Source: Myroides phaeus (GTDB taxonomy: Bacteria; Bacteroidota; Bacteroidia; Flavobacteriales; Flavobacteriaceae). Taken from it: DNA of 64,000 bases. Both the position numbers and the translations under genes were made by a program. The stretch is from assembly GCF_009799805.1 (NCBI RefSeq), contig NZ_CP047050.1:1750001-1814000 (forward strand), written 5' to 3'. Of this stretch, positions 26,109-34,850 are shown piece after piece; the first letter of the stretch is position 1, and every line of letters begins with the position of its first letter. The notes below the pieces were generated by a model. It ran no database searches. It was not told the origin of the DNA and saw nothing but the letters and a program-made list of their open reading frames with translations.

Positions 26109-26140
26109 AAAAAAAGTCCGATTGTATAAATCGGACTTTT
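26109..26140 (-). terminator. Terminator of the PUR-like gene
   Basis: AAAAGTCCGATT / AATCGGACTTTT stem with a small ATAC-type loop, T-tracts on both sides. Confidence 0.9.
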
Positions 26141-26161
26141 AAATATTTTGTTGTCAAACGA

Positions 26162-26521
26162 TTAAATATCGTCAAAACTAATGTCTGTAAATGAATTTAC
26201 GTCATCACCTTTTTGATATTCTTTTTTGAAATCTTTTTGGTGTCTTTCTGAAATAACTTCCTCCCCTTTGTGATCAACAACGAATTGTGTCATTTCGTCT
26301 AAAATCTCTCTAAATGCTCCAAAGTCCTCTTTGTATAAGTAGATTTTGTGTTTTTTAAAGTGAAATGATCCATCTTCTTCTGTGAACTTTTTACTCTCAG
26401 TAATTGTTATGTAATAGTCATCTGCTTTTGTAGATCTTACATCAAAGAAATAGGTTCTTCTACCTGCTCTTAAAACTTTTGAGAAAATTTCCTCTTTTTC
26501 TAACATTTCGTTATCTCTCAT
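26162..26521 (-). CDS. DUF3276 family protein, PUR-alpha-like nucleic-acid-binding protein
   Basis: A 119-residue acidic protein of the Bacteroidota PUR-like family. It shows EEIFSKVLRAGRRTYFFDVRSTKADDYYITITESKK, the beta-strand core in two pieces, then a helical DFGAFREILDEM. Family relatives (such as Borrelia BpuR) bind RNA or single-stranded DNA. It follows the MsbA-like exporter gene in the same direction but has its own terminator. The C-terminal tail is polar and likely disordered. Confidence 0.85.
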   Translation of the reverse strand: MRDNEMLEKEEIFSKVLRAGRRTYFFDVRSTKADDYYITITESKKFTEEDGSFHFKKHKIYLYKEDFGAFREILDEMTQFVVDHKGEEVISERHQKDFKKEYQKGDDVNSFTDISFDDI

Positions 26522-26597
26522 AATTCCTTCTTATCAATCAATTGATTTGTTCATATAGCATTCAAAAGTCTAAAAAAAAACCTAATAAACCAACTAT

Positions 26598-28349
26598 TTA
26601 TAAGATTTCTTTTTCATTTAGTTGTTTTTGATGTAGCTCACTATAGTACCCTTTGCTATTTATAAGATCGTTGTGTGAACCTTGTTCGATTACTTTTCCA
26701 TCTTCTAAAACAATAATCAAGTCAGCATTCTTCGCTGAGGATACCCTATGTGTTACAATTAAGGTAGTTATATCTTTACTGTGTTTCTCCAGATTGTGTA
26801 AAATTCGTTCTTCTGTTTCTGTATCTACAGCAGAAAGGGAATCATCTAAAATAAGGATAGGAGCATCTTTAATTAAGGCTCTGGCAATCGAAACTCTTTG
26901 CTTTTGACCACCAGAAAGCGTTAAACCTCTTTCTCCTAAAATTGTGTTATAACCATCGTTGAATTGGATGATATTTTCGTGTACAGCTGCTTTTTTAGCA
27001 ACCGCAATAATTTCTTCTTCTGTAGCATCTTCTTTTCCAAAGCGTATATTGTTAGCAATTGAGTCAGAAAATAGGAATGCATCTTGAGGAACAACGGCAA
27101 TACTATTTCGTAAATCTTCTAAATTACAATCCTTAATAGGAGTATTGTCAATTAGAATTTGTCCTTCATTAACATCGTACATTCTGCTAATTAGAGTAAG
27201 TAAAGTAGACTTTCCAGAACCTGTTTTTCCAAGAATAGCTAAGGTTTGTCCTTTGTCCAAAGTAAACGAAACATTATCAAGTGCTTTAATACCCGTATCC
27301 TCGTATGTATAAGACACATTTTCAAAAGTAATCTTACCTTCTACATTAGTGTGGTTTGGATTAGTGTTATAAATCTCTGGTTTTTCTTCTAAGAACTCAT
27401 TGATTCTTTTCTGAGAAGCCTCAGCCTCTTGAATCATCGTAGATACCCAACCTAAAGACGCTACAGGCCAAGTAAGCATATTGATGTATAAGATAAACTG
27501 AGCTATAATACCTATATCAGGAATTTGACCATTGAAGAATAGTAAGGCTCCAACAGCAATAACAACAAGATTACTTAATCCGATTAGGAAAGTCATCAAT
27601 GGCATAATCAATGCACTTGATTTAGCTAAGTTTAAGTATTTGTCTTTACTTTCTTGTGTTAGCGATCTAAATTCTTCTTGTTTTTCTTTCTCTATAGAGT
27701 ATGCTTTAATTACGCGCACACCAGAGAACATCTCTTGAGTAAATGTTGTAAGTTTAGATAAATTGGCTTGAAAAATAGAACTGCGTTGATTTATTTGTCG
27801 ACTTAATTTGAAGACATAATACCCTAATAAAGGAAGCGGTAATAAAGAGTACAAAGTCAGCTGTGGTGAGATTAAGTACATTTGCGTTAATACCACAGCA
27901 AAACGAATAATCGTATTGATAGAATACATCACAGCAGGCCCCACATATTGTCTTACCTTTCCAACATCTTCACTGATTCTATTCATTAAATCCCCCGTTC
28001 TATTTCTCTTGTAAAAACTTTGAGATAGCACTTCGTAGTGTTTGAATATTTCATTTTTTAGGTCAAACTCAACGTGTCTTGACATTACAATTAACGTCTG
28101 ACGCATTAAGAACGTTAGGAATCCAGCAATAAGCGTGGTGATTAAAATCCATAGAATATTGTTCAACAACAATTTAGTTACTTCTTGCTTGTCAAAAACA
28201 TTCATTTGTTCTAATACTCGGATAGAATCTCCAACTAATTTCGGAGTATAAAGTGTAAATATTTGTGCGACTATTGTTATTAAAACCCCAATTGTAAAGC
28301 GAGTTTTATATTTATAGAAGTATTTATTTAGATGACGTAATGCACTCAT
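26598..28349 (-). CDS. ABC transporter, ATP-binding and permease domains (MsbA-like)
   Basis: A 583-residue half-transporter. Six helices (about 15-310) are followed by a nucleotide-binding domain with Walker A GKTGSGKST, signature LSGGQKQR, Walker B ILILDDS and the switch His in VTHRVS. It works as a homodimer or heterodimer to export a lipid or drug-like substrate. A TATCTTTG -7 box at 28427-28434 drives it. Confidence 0.9.
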   Translation of the reverse strand: MSALRHLNKYFYKYKTRFTIGVLITIVAQIFTLYTPKLVGDSIRVLEQMNVFDKQEVTKLLLNNILWILITTLIAGFLTFLMRQTLIVMSRHVEFDLKNEIFKHYEVLSQSFYKRNRTGDLMNRISEDVGKVRQYVGPAVMYSINTIIRFAVVLTQMYLISPQLTLYSLLPLPLLGYYVFKLSRQINQRSSIFQANLSKLTTFTQEMFSGVRVIKAYSIEKEKQEEFRSLTQESKDKYLNLAKSSALIMPLMTFLIGLSNLVVIAVGALLFFNGQIPDIGIIAQFILYINMLTWPVASLGWVSTMIQEAEASQKRINEFLEEKPEIYNTNPNHTNVEGKITFENVSYTYEDTGIKALDNVSFTLDKGQTLAILGKTGSGKSTLLTLISRMYDVNEGQILIDNTPIKDCNLEDLRNSIAVVPQDAFLFSDSIANNIRFGKEDATEEEIIAVAKKAAVHENIIQFNDGYNTILGERGLTLSGGQKQRVSIARALIKDAPILILDDSLSAVDTETEERILHNLEKHSKDITTLIVTHRVSSAKNADLIIVLEDGKVIEQGSHNDLINSKGYYSELHQKQLNEKEIL

Positions 28350-28850
28350 AGTATTTAGTAATACTCACTTAAGAGTAATGATAAATTGTTGTTTAGCTTG
28401 TGTAGTTGTTTAACTACTAATGTGTGCAAAGATAAAGGTTTATTATAGAAGAGGTATTGTTCGAAAATTAAAAAAACTATCAATATTTATTTGTTTTAGC
28501 ATAAAGAAGAGTTAGCTTGAAATAAAAAAAATAGAGGGGAGAATAGTTTATTAAAAGACTTTTTGGGCTTTAAATAAAATGAACTTAGGTAAGTGTTTTT
28601 AGCTTTAAATAATGATTAGGAATACTTGTAAGGTGTTATAAAGTAGTTTGTTAAGTTATTTTTATACAGCTGATTAAAAGTAAAATAAGCACTAAAAAGT
28701 CTTTTTTGTTGACAAAAAAGAGAAGATAGGTTTTAAAAAAGAGTTAAATTACATACTTATCAAAAAATATAATTTGATTAAAACTATATTTTTATACCTT
28801 TGCGCGGTTATACAAACGACAATCCAATAATAAAAAAGTTCTTAAGTAGC
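28350..28850. other. Divergent intergenic region, ABC exporter and nusB promoters
   Basis: About 500 AT-rich bases without a gene. A minus-strand -7 box TATCTTTG is at 28427-28434 and a plus-strand box TACCTTTG at 28795-28802. Nothing else recognisable in the middle part. Confidence 0.55.
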
Positions 28851-29792
28851 ATGTTAAACCGAAGACACATCCGTATAAAGGTTATGCAAACGCTTTATGC
28901 GATGCAACAAAGTAATTCTGAACAGGTTCAGTCAGGAGAAAAGTTTCTAATCCACAGCATTGAAAGTATACAAGATTTGTACTTATTGATGATTACTGCT
29001 TTAATAGAGGTTAGAAAGAAAGAAGAAGAATATGTTTCACTTGCTCAAAAGAAACATTTAGCTACACAAGAAGAACGAAATCCCAATAGACGTCTTATCG
29101 AAAACGCTGTATTGAATTTGTTAGAGAATTCAGTTTCTATTACTACGAAAGTAGAAGAGAAAAAAATTACAGATTGGCAAATTCACGATCATTATATCCA
29201 AATGGTATTGGATGAAATGAAAGAAAGTGATTTTTACAAAGCTTATATGAGTAAAAAAGAGGTTACATTCAATGACGATCGTCAATTTGTAGTTAATCTT
29301 TTTACTGAAATCATTGCTCCAAACGAGAAGATTTATTCTTTCATCGAAGATAGTAAGCTTACTTATTTAGACGATTTACCAGTGGTAAATACAATGATTC
29401 AGAAGCAATTACGTCAGTTAAAAGAAAATGATCTTCAAATTTTTGTTCCTAAAGTTTATAAAGACTCAGAGGATAAAGAGTTTGCAATCAATTTATATAG
29501 AAAAACGATTCTTAATTTTGAAGAATTAAGTAAAGAGTTTGAAGATAAAACACCTAACTGGGATCCAGAGCGTATTGCTGAATTAGATACAATTATTTTA
29601 AAAATGGCTATTTGTGAGTTTTTAAAATTCCCTTCTATTCCAGTAAAAGTAACAATAAACGAATATTTAGAGCTTGCCAAAGAATATTCTACATCAAAAA
29701 GTAGTATATTTATCAACGGAGTTTTAGATAACATTTCTAAAGCATACCAAGAAGGTGATAAATTAAATAAGATCGGAAAAGGTCTAATATAG
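28851..29792 (+). CDS. nusB: Transcription antitermination protein NusB (long form)
   Basis: A 313-residue protein whose ATG at 28851 (MLNRRHIRIKVMQ) is chosen over an in-frame reading overlapping the promoter. The first 40 residues and the last 130 (RIAELDTIILKMAICEFL, then PVKVTINEYLELAKEYSTSKS and FINGVLDNISK) carry the NusB fold that binds boxA RNA with NusE/S10. A middle insertion of about 150 residues makes it twice the E. coli length, as in other Bacteroidota. It is 23 bases upstream of the DUF1573 gene and likely heads a three-gene operon. Confidence 0.93.
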   Translation: MLNRRHIRIKVMQTLYAMQQSNSEQVQSGEKFLIHSIESIQDLYLLMITALIEVRKKEEEYVSLAQKKHLATQEERNPNRRLIENAVLNLLENSVSITTKVEEKKITDWQIHDHYIQMVLDEMKESDFYKAYMSKKEVTFNDDRQFVVNLFTEIIAPNEKIYSFIEDSKLTYLDDLPVVNTMIQKQLRQLKENDLQIFVPKVYKDSEDKEFAINLYRKTILNFEELSKEFEDKTPNWDPERIAELDTIILKMAICEFLKFPSIPVKVTINEYLELAKEYSTSKSSIFINGVLDNISKAYQEGDKLNKIGKGLI

Positions 29793-29815
29793 TTTTTAAA
29801 AAAACTAAAGAGATT

Positions 29816-30265
29816 ATGAAAAAAGCAATTTTATTAACTTTAGGTTTGGCATTTGTAGCTGTTTCTTGTAAAGATACAGACGCATCAAGTCGTATAGACC
29901 CTGAGAAAGCAGCTGAGATTGTAGCATCTAATAAAGAACAAGGAGTTTATCCTAAAGTAACTTTTGACAGATTGGTACATGATTTTGGAAATATTGAAAA
30001 TAATGAAGCTGTAACAACTGAGTTTGAATTAAAGAACGAAGGAGATGCAGATTTAATTATTATTAATGCAAGTGCTTCTTGTGGATGTACAGTTCCTGAG
30101 TATCAAAAAACGCCTATTAAACCAGGTGAAACTTCTAAGTTGAAAGTAAGATTTCAAACAGGAGCTCAAGGACAACAGAGTAAGACTGTAACGTTAGTTA
30201 CTAATTCTGAAAAAGGAGAAGAAGTCTTATCTATTAAAGCTAATGTTGCTGCTCGTAACGAATAA
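29816..30265 (+). CDS. DUF1573 domain-containing lipoprotein
   Basis: A 149-residue protein with a lipoprotein signal (MKKAILLTLGLAFVAVSC, lipobox VSC, Cys18). DUF1573 occupies about 45-145: VHDFGNIENNEAVTTEFEL, ASCGCTVPEYQKTPIKPGE and TLVTNSEKGE, an immunoglobulin-like beta sandwich. Role unknown; likely attached to a membrane on the periplasmic side. Between nusB and yajC in one operon. Confidence 0.88.
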   Translation: MKKAILLTLGLAFVAVSCKDTDASSRIDPEKAAEIVASNKEQGVYPKVTFDRLVHDFGNIENNEAVTTEFELKNEGDADLIIINASASCGCTVPEYQKTPIKPGETSKLKVRFQTGAQGQQSKTVTLVTNSEKGEEVLSIKANVAARNE

Positions 30266-30291
30266 TGAACTAACTTAAAAATTAAAATTCA

Positions 30292-30567
30292 ATGGAACAA
30301 TTACAACAGTTTTTACCTATTATCTTAATGTTTGCGGTAATTTATTTCTTAATGATTCGCCCACAACAAAAAAGAGCGAAAAAAGAGAAAGAATACGAAG
30401 CAAGTATTAAAGTAGGAGAGCGTGTAATAACTAAGTCAGGTATTCACGGTAAAATTGCTGAGTTATCAGAAGGTACGATTGTTTTAGAAACAATGGCTGG
30501 TAAAATTAAAATGGAGCGTTCTTCAATTTCTATGGAGATGAGCCAAAAATTAAATGCATCAAACTAA
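30292..30567 (+). CDS. yajC: Preprotein translocase subunit YajC
   Basis: A 91-residue protein with one N-terminal membrane helix (IILMFAVIYFLMI) followed by RPQQKRAKKEKEYE and a small cytosolic domain (GERVITKSGIHGKI). YajC joins SecDF at the translocon. It closes the nusB operon; secDF is not in this window. Confidence 0.95.
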   Translation: MEQLQQFLPIILMFAVIYFLMIRPQQKRAKKEKEYEASIKVGERVITKSGIHGKIAELSEGTIVLETMAGKIKMERSSISMEMSQKLNASN

Positions 30568-30586
30568 TTTAATTAGTCTTTATATT

Positions 30587-30620
30587 AAAAAGCTCCTCAA
30601 TTTAATTGAGGAGCTTTTTT
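30587..30620. terminator. Bidirectional terminator between yajC and gapA
   Basis: Perfect inverted repeat AAAAAGCTCCTCAATT / AATTGAGGAGCTTTTT with a two-base centre and T-runs on both strands; serves both converging genes. Confidence 0.9.
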
Positions 30621-30627
30621 ATGTTCA

Positions 30628-31635
30628 TTATTTTTTAATCTTATCAAAGTAAGTGATTAGGTCAATTAATCGAGAGGAGTATCCAATTTCATTGTCATAC
30701 CATCCAACAATCTTAACCATTTTGTCGAGTACAGAAGTCAATTGTGCATCAAAAAGACAAGAATTAGTATTGCCTAAAATATCAACAGAAACAATCGGGT
30801 CTTCTGTGTAAGCAAGAATTCCTTTTAAATCAGTTTCTGCCGCTTGTTTAAAAGCAGTATTTATCTCATCGATGCTTATTTCTCTTTTAACATAACAAGT
30901 AATATCTGTCAGTGATCCATCAGGTACAGGAACACGAATACCACCACCTCCAATTTTTCCTTCATATTCAGGGAAGATCTTTGTCAATGCCTTAGCAGCA
31001 CCTGTTGTAGTAGGAACGATTGACTGTGCAGCTCCTCTTGCTCTGCGTAAATCTTTATGCGGTTGATCGTGTAAACTTTGGTCTGTTGTATAAGAGTGAA
31101 CAGTCGTTATATACGCTTGTTCCATACCACAAAGTTCTTTAATCACCTTAACCATTGGAGCAGCGTTATTTGTTGTACAGCTCGCGTTAGATATAATTAA
31201 CTCTTCTCCCGTTAGAATATCTTGATTTACACCAAGTACAATTGTTTTGATAACATTATCTTCAGGAGGAACAGAAAGAATGACTCTTTTAGCCCCTTGG
31301 TCTATATGTTGTTTAAGCAAGTCGTATGTCTTACGTTTTCCAGTAGCTTCAACAACATAGTCTACATTTAAAGCTTTCCAGTCTAAACCTGTTATTTCCT
31401 TTTCGTTGAAAAAAGGTATTTTCTTGTTGTCTATAATAATATGGTGTTCATCACAACTTACATCGCGTTTTAGTATTCCGTGAATACTATCGTATTTAAG
31501 TAAGTGAGCCATTGTTTTGGTGTCGGCTAAGTCATTTATAGCCACAACATCAATCGATGGATTTTCTAAAAGAAGTTTGAACAAGTTACGACCGATACGG
31601 CCAAAACCATTAATAGCAATATTTATTTTTTTCAT
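30628..31635 (-). CDS. gapA: Glyceraldehyde-3-phosphate dehydrogenase, type I
   Basis: A 335-residue enzyme of glycolysis/gluconeogenesis. GFGRIGR at 10-16 is the Rossmann start. Asp at position 35 (VAINDLAD) favours NAD. The catalytic Cys153 is in SNASCTTN and the phosphate-site HSYTTDQSLHD follows. It makes 1,3-bisphosphoglycerate in the presence of phosphate and NAD. It is downstream of lipA, separated by a hairpin. Confidence 0.95.
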   Translation of the reverse strand: MKKINIAINGFGRIGRNLFKLLLENPSIDVVAINDLADTKTMAHLLKYDSIHGILKRDVSCDEHHIIIDNKKIPFFNEKEITGLDWKALNVDYVVEATGKRKTYDLLKQHIDQGAKRVILSVPPEDNVIKTIVLGVNQDILTGEELIISNASCTTNNAAPMVKVIKELCGMEQAYITTVHSYTTDQSLHDQPHKDLRRARGAAQSIVPTTTGAAKALTKIFPEYEGKIGGGGIRVPVPDGSLTDITCYVKREISIDEINTAFKQAAETDLKGILAYTEDPIVSVDILGNTNSCLFDAQLTSVLDKMVKIVGWYDNEIGYSSRLIDLITYFDKIKK

Positions 31636-31650
31636 AAATATAAAAACAAG

Positions 31651-31673
31651 AAGGTCGCTGTGTAAGCGACCTT
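31651..31673 (-). terminator. Terminator between lipA and gapA
   Basis: AAGGTCGC / GCGACCTT stem with a TGTGTAA-type loop, then a T-rich but interrupted tail on the minus strand. Confidence 0.7.
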
Positions 31674-31681
31674 GTATTTTA

Positions 31682-32554
31682 TTATAAAAGATGTTTTTGT
31701 GCTCTGTAAGAAGAACGCACTAAAGCGCCACTTTCAACGTGTCTAAATCCTAATTCTAATCCGATTTTCTCATATTTTTCGAATTGTTCAGGAGTGATAA
31801 ACTCTTTCACAGGTAAGTGCTTTTTACTTGGTTGTAAGTATTGACCAATAGTCAGTACATCTAAGTTTACAGCTCTTAAATCATGCATAGTTTGGATAAC
31901 TTCTTCTTCTGTTTCTCCTAACCCTAACATAATTCCTGATTTAGTTCTATTGACACCGTTGTCTTTTAAGTATTTCAACACTTCTAAACTACGGTCATAT
32001 TTTGCTTGAATACGAACTTCTCTTGTCAATCTGCGTACAGTTTCCATATTGTGAGAAACGATTTCTGGAGCAACTTCAATGATACGGTCTATATTGCGTT
32101 CGATACCTTGGAAGTCTGGAATTAAGGTTTCCATTGTAGTTCCTGGGCTAATACGTCTAACAGCTTCAACTGTTTCTGCCCAAATAATAGATCCACCATC
32201 TTTTAAGTCATCGCGGTCCACACTTGTAATTACAGCGTGTTTGATAGACATTAACTTGATAGAACGAGCTACTTTTTCTGGTTCATCCCAATCCACTGTC
32301 TCTGGTCGTCCTGTTTTTACTCCACAGAATCCACAAGAACGAGTACAGATATTACCTAAAATCATAAAGGTAGCAGTACCCTCTCCCCAGCATTCTCCCA
32401 TATTAGGACAACTACCTGATGTACAGATGGTGTTTAACTTATATTTATCAACTAATCCTCTTAGTTCAGTGTATTTTTTTCCTGTCGGAAGTTTAACGCG
32501 TAACCATTTTGGTTTAGCTTTAGGTTCTATATTTGAGTCTAAAATTGTATTCAT
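31682..32554 (-). CDS. lipA: Lipoyl synthase
   Basis: A 290-residue radical SAM enzyme that inserts two sulfurs into octanoyl groups on lipoyl domains. The ATG at 32552-32554 (MNTILDSN) is selected over one eight codons upstream near the promoter. The auxiliary cluster motif [12 protein letters not shown] and the radical-SAM motif CTRSCGFC are intact, and the RSSY segment near the end (VRSSYRAQ) is conserved. A -7 box TATATTTG is at 32576-32583. Confidence 0.97.
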   Translation of the reverse strand: MNTILDSNIEPKAKPKWLRVKLPTGKKYTELRGLVDKYKLNTICTSGSCPNMGECWGEGTATFMILGNICTRSCGFCGVKTGRPETVDWDEPEKVARSIKLMSIKHAVITSVDRDDLKDGGSIIWAETVEAVRRISPGTTMETLIPDFQGIERNIDRIIEVAPEIVSHNMETVRRLTREVRIQAKYDRSLEVLKYLKDNGVNRTKSGIMLGLGETEEEVIQTMHDLRAVNLDVLTIGQYLQPSKKHLPVKEFITPEQFEKYEKIGLELGFRHVESGALVRSSYRAQKHLL

Positions 32555-32575
32555 ACTTTTCAGTTTATCAAAGTA

Positions 32576-32651
32576 CAAATATACTTAAACTTAGTCATTG
32601 TACATTTTGATTAGATTAAAAATGTCGATTTTACATTGTAAAATGACTAAT
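32576..32651 (-). promoter_or_regulatory. lipA promoter with adjacent inverted repeat
   Basis: -7 box TATATTTG (minus strand) at 32576-32583. Just upstream, TTAGTCATT at 32591-32599 is inversely repeated as AATGACTAA at 32642-32650; a TTACATTGTAA palindrome lies inside the arm. It may be a regulator binding site. Confidence 0.4.
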
Positions 32652-33364
32652 TATAGAGAGTTAGCAGTTTATTAGGTAGCGATAAATGGCTGTGAAAAGA
32701 AGGATATTACTTGTTTTGTGACTATAGATGCTGTTTTTTGTCAGTATAGATGATTGGAATGTTTATTAAGTGAAATTCAACATAGTTGTATTGTGTGAAC
32801 TGATGTTGCTGTGTTTGTAGGTGTTGTAACCAATGTGTTGTGTTATAAATAAACGAAGGGTTAAGTATAATATTATTGATTCTGCTTGTGATAAAGAACT
32901 TATCAAAGAGTAGTTTTAAACGCACTATGTTCGAGACATCTCCCACACATCTCCCACACACCTTCGGAAATAAGCCTTTTTTCCGAAGGTGTGTGGTACT
33001 TCTGTGGTACTTGTCCGAAACAAGTACCACAGAAGGTTACAATGATAGTAGTATTAAACTTATGTATAGATATTAAAAAGTAATATGACTTAGCTGATTG
33101 CTTATTTAGATAACTAATTAAAATAGTTGAATTTAACGCTTAAAAAAAACAGAAGAAAAATTATATAAGAAATGAATGAAGAAGATTTAATAGATTAAGA
33201 ATATAGGCAATGTTTTATTAATGAATTTTAGGAATTAGAATATTTGATTATTGATATTTTGAGTATTTTCAAAAGAAAAATGTTTTAAAAAAAGGAAAAA
33301 AAAGCGGGTTGTATTTGTCCAAAATCTATAGAAAACATATATTCGCTTACAAATATTTTAAAAA
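32652..33364. other. Intergenic region with palindromic repeat copy B
   Basis: About 700 bases without a convincing gene. It contains the repeat at 32881-33036. The rest is AT-rich, and the last 200 bases are the nhaA upstream region. Confidence 0.6.
32881..33036. repeat. Long palindromic intergenic repeat, copy B
   Basis: Two perfect hairpins side by side: arms CACACACCTTCGGAA (32955-32969) with its inverse (32981-32995), and CTTCTGTGGTACTTGT (32999-33014) with its inverse (33020-33035) around a five-base loop. The left flank (GATAAAGAACTTATCAAAG, then ACTATGTTCGAGACATCT) matches copy C at 58790-58935 in reverse orientation over about 150 bases, roughly 75-80% by eye. Confidence 0.85.
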
Positions 33365-34711
33365 ATGGAGAATCAAATTAAAGTAACACCTGCAGATAAA
33401 TGGATTACAAATCCAGTTAGCAGATTTATGAGTAAATCTACATCTGGAGGGGTTGTATTGTTTTTAGCGGCTTTGATTGCCATTTTTATGGCGAATTCAC
33501 CTTGGGCAGCAGAGTATGTGAATTTTTGGGAAAATAACCATATCGGTTTCTCTTTTAACGAGAGCGTATTAAATCACTCTTTGAAAGAATGGGTTAATGA
33601 TGGATTAATGTCAATATTTTTCTTTGTAGTAGGTCTTGAATTAAAAAGAGAGTTAACTACGGGAGAATTGTCATCTCCTAAAAAAGCAATGTTACCAATT
33701 ATTGCTGCAATTGGAGGAATGGCAGTACCTGCTTTAGTTTATTTGTTTTTTAACGGAGGAACAGATGCAGCTCACGGATGGGGAATTCCAATGGCAACTG
33801 ATATTGCGTTTGCTTTAGGGGTTTTATTCTTATTAGGAGATCGCGTTCCTACGTCTTTAAAAGTGTTCTTAACAGCTTTAGCTATTGCAGACGATTTGGG
33901 TGCTGTATTGGTTATTGCTATTTTCTATACAAACGATTTGTCTTTAATGAACCTTGGAATGGGGTTAGGATTCTTCGGATTGTTAATCATCAGTAATTTA
34001 TTAGGAGTTAGAAATACTGTTTATTATGCAATTATCGGTATTGGAGGAGTATGGTTGTCATTCTTGTTATCAGGAGTACACGCAACAATTGCTGCTGTTT
34101 TAGCTGCATTTGCTATTCCATCTACAGCAAAAGTACACGAAGCTTATTTTGTAAATAAAATAGATAAGTTACGTGAGCGTTTCCGCAAGATTGACCCAGA
34201 TGATAAAATTCCTAACTTAACAGGTGAACAAATGGAATGTGTTGAAGGGATGCAGAAGGTATCTACTGATGCTTTACCACCTGCTATTCGTTTGGAGCAC
34301 AGTATGCATAATTTTGTAAGCTTCTTTGTAATGCCAGTGTTTGCTTTAGCGAATGCGGCTATTCCAATTTCTTTAGGAGGAGGTAGCGGATTAAGTGCTG
34401 TTACTTTAGGTGTAGCATTTGGTTTACTTGTAGGTAAGGTAGTTGGTGTAGCTGGTTTAACAGGATTATTGATCAAGTTAAAGGTTGTAACAATGCCAAA
34501 AGGAATGACATACGGAAATTTAATAGGACTTGGATTCTTAGCGTCTATTGGATTTACAATGTCCTTATTCGTTACAGAATTAGCATTCGATATTAACTTA
34601 CATCCAGAGTTTCCAGATCAAGCTAAATTAGGTATTTTAATTGCTTCTGGTTTAGGAGGAATTATCGGATATGTACTTTTAAGTGTATTAGGAAAGAAAA
34701 AACAAGAGTAG
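33365..34711 (+). CDS. nhaA: Na+/H+ antiporter NhaA
   Basis: A 448-residue inner-membrane exchanger of two protons for one sodium ion. Helix 5 holds the ion-binding pair of aspartates in ALAIADDLG, and GSGLSAV and GVHATIAAV are seen. The 40-residue middle insertion (KIDKLRERFRKIDPDD) is typical of longer NhaAs. It protects against salt and alkali; important for marine or saline-tolerant flavobacteria. Alone in its unit. Confidence 0.95.
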   Translation: MENQIKVTPADKWITNPVSRFMSKSTSGGVVLFLAALIAIFMANSPWAAEYVNFWENNHIGFSFNESVLNHSLKEWVNDGLMSIFFFVVGLELKRELTTGELSSPKKAMLPIIAAIGGMAVPALVYLFFNGGTDAAHGWGIPMATDIAFALGVLFLLGDRVPTSLKVFLTALAIADDLGAVLVIAIFYTNDLSLMNLGMGLGFFGLLIISNLLGVRNTVYYAIIGIGGVWLSFLLSGVHATIAAVLAAFAIPSTAKVHEAYFVNKIDKLRERFRKIDPDDKIPNLTGEQMECVEGMQKVSTDALPPAIRLEHSMHNFVSFFVMPVFALANAAIPISLGGGSGLSAVTLGVAFGLLVGKVVGVAGLTGLLIKLKVVTMPKGMTYGNLIGLGFLASIGFTMSLFVTELAFDINLHPEFPDQAKLGILIASGLGGIIGYVLLSVLGKKKQE

Positions 34712-34731
34712 TAAACTCAGTAATAAAATAT

Positions 34732-34772
34732 AAAAATGCCCAGTAAACAACATCGTTTATTGGGCATTTTTT
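34732..34772 (+). terminator. Terminator of nhaA
   Basis: AAAATGCCCA and TGGGCATTTT enclose a TAAAC/GTTTA extension; T-run follows. Confidence 0.88.
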
Positions 34773-34810
34773 ATTGTGTGTAATATAGTATAGGATATCT
34801 AACAAATACT

Positions 34811-34818
34811 ATATTTGC
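34811..34818 (+). promoter_or_regulatory. -7 box of the ABC-F gene
   Basis: TATATTTG, 32 bases before the ATG. Confidence 0.5.
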
Positions 34819-34850
34819 AACTTAATTAAAAATCAGATACACAAGATTAC

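Noticed and set aside
32722..33030. Open frame of 102 codons on the minus strand, with a translation similar to one at 58788-58979
   Set aside because: The similarity comes from the DNA repeat with its inverted arms. Neither frame has a clear start, domain or conserved context, so both are treated as noncoding repeat copies B and C.
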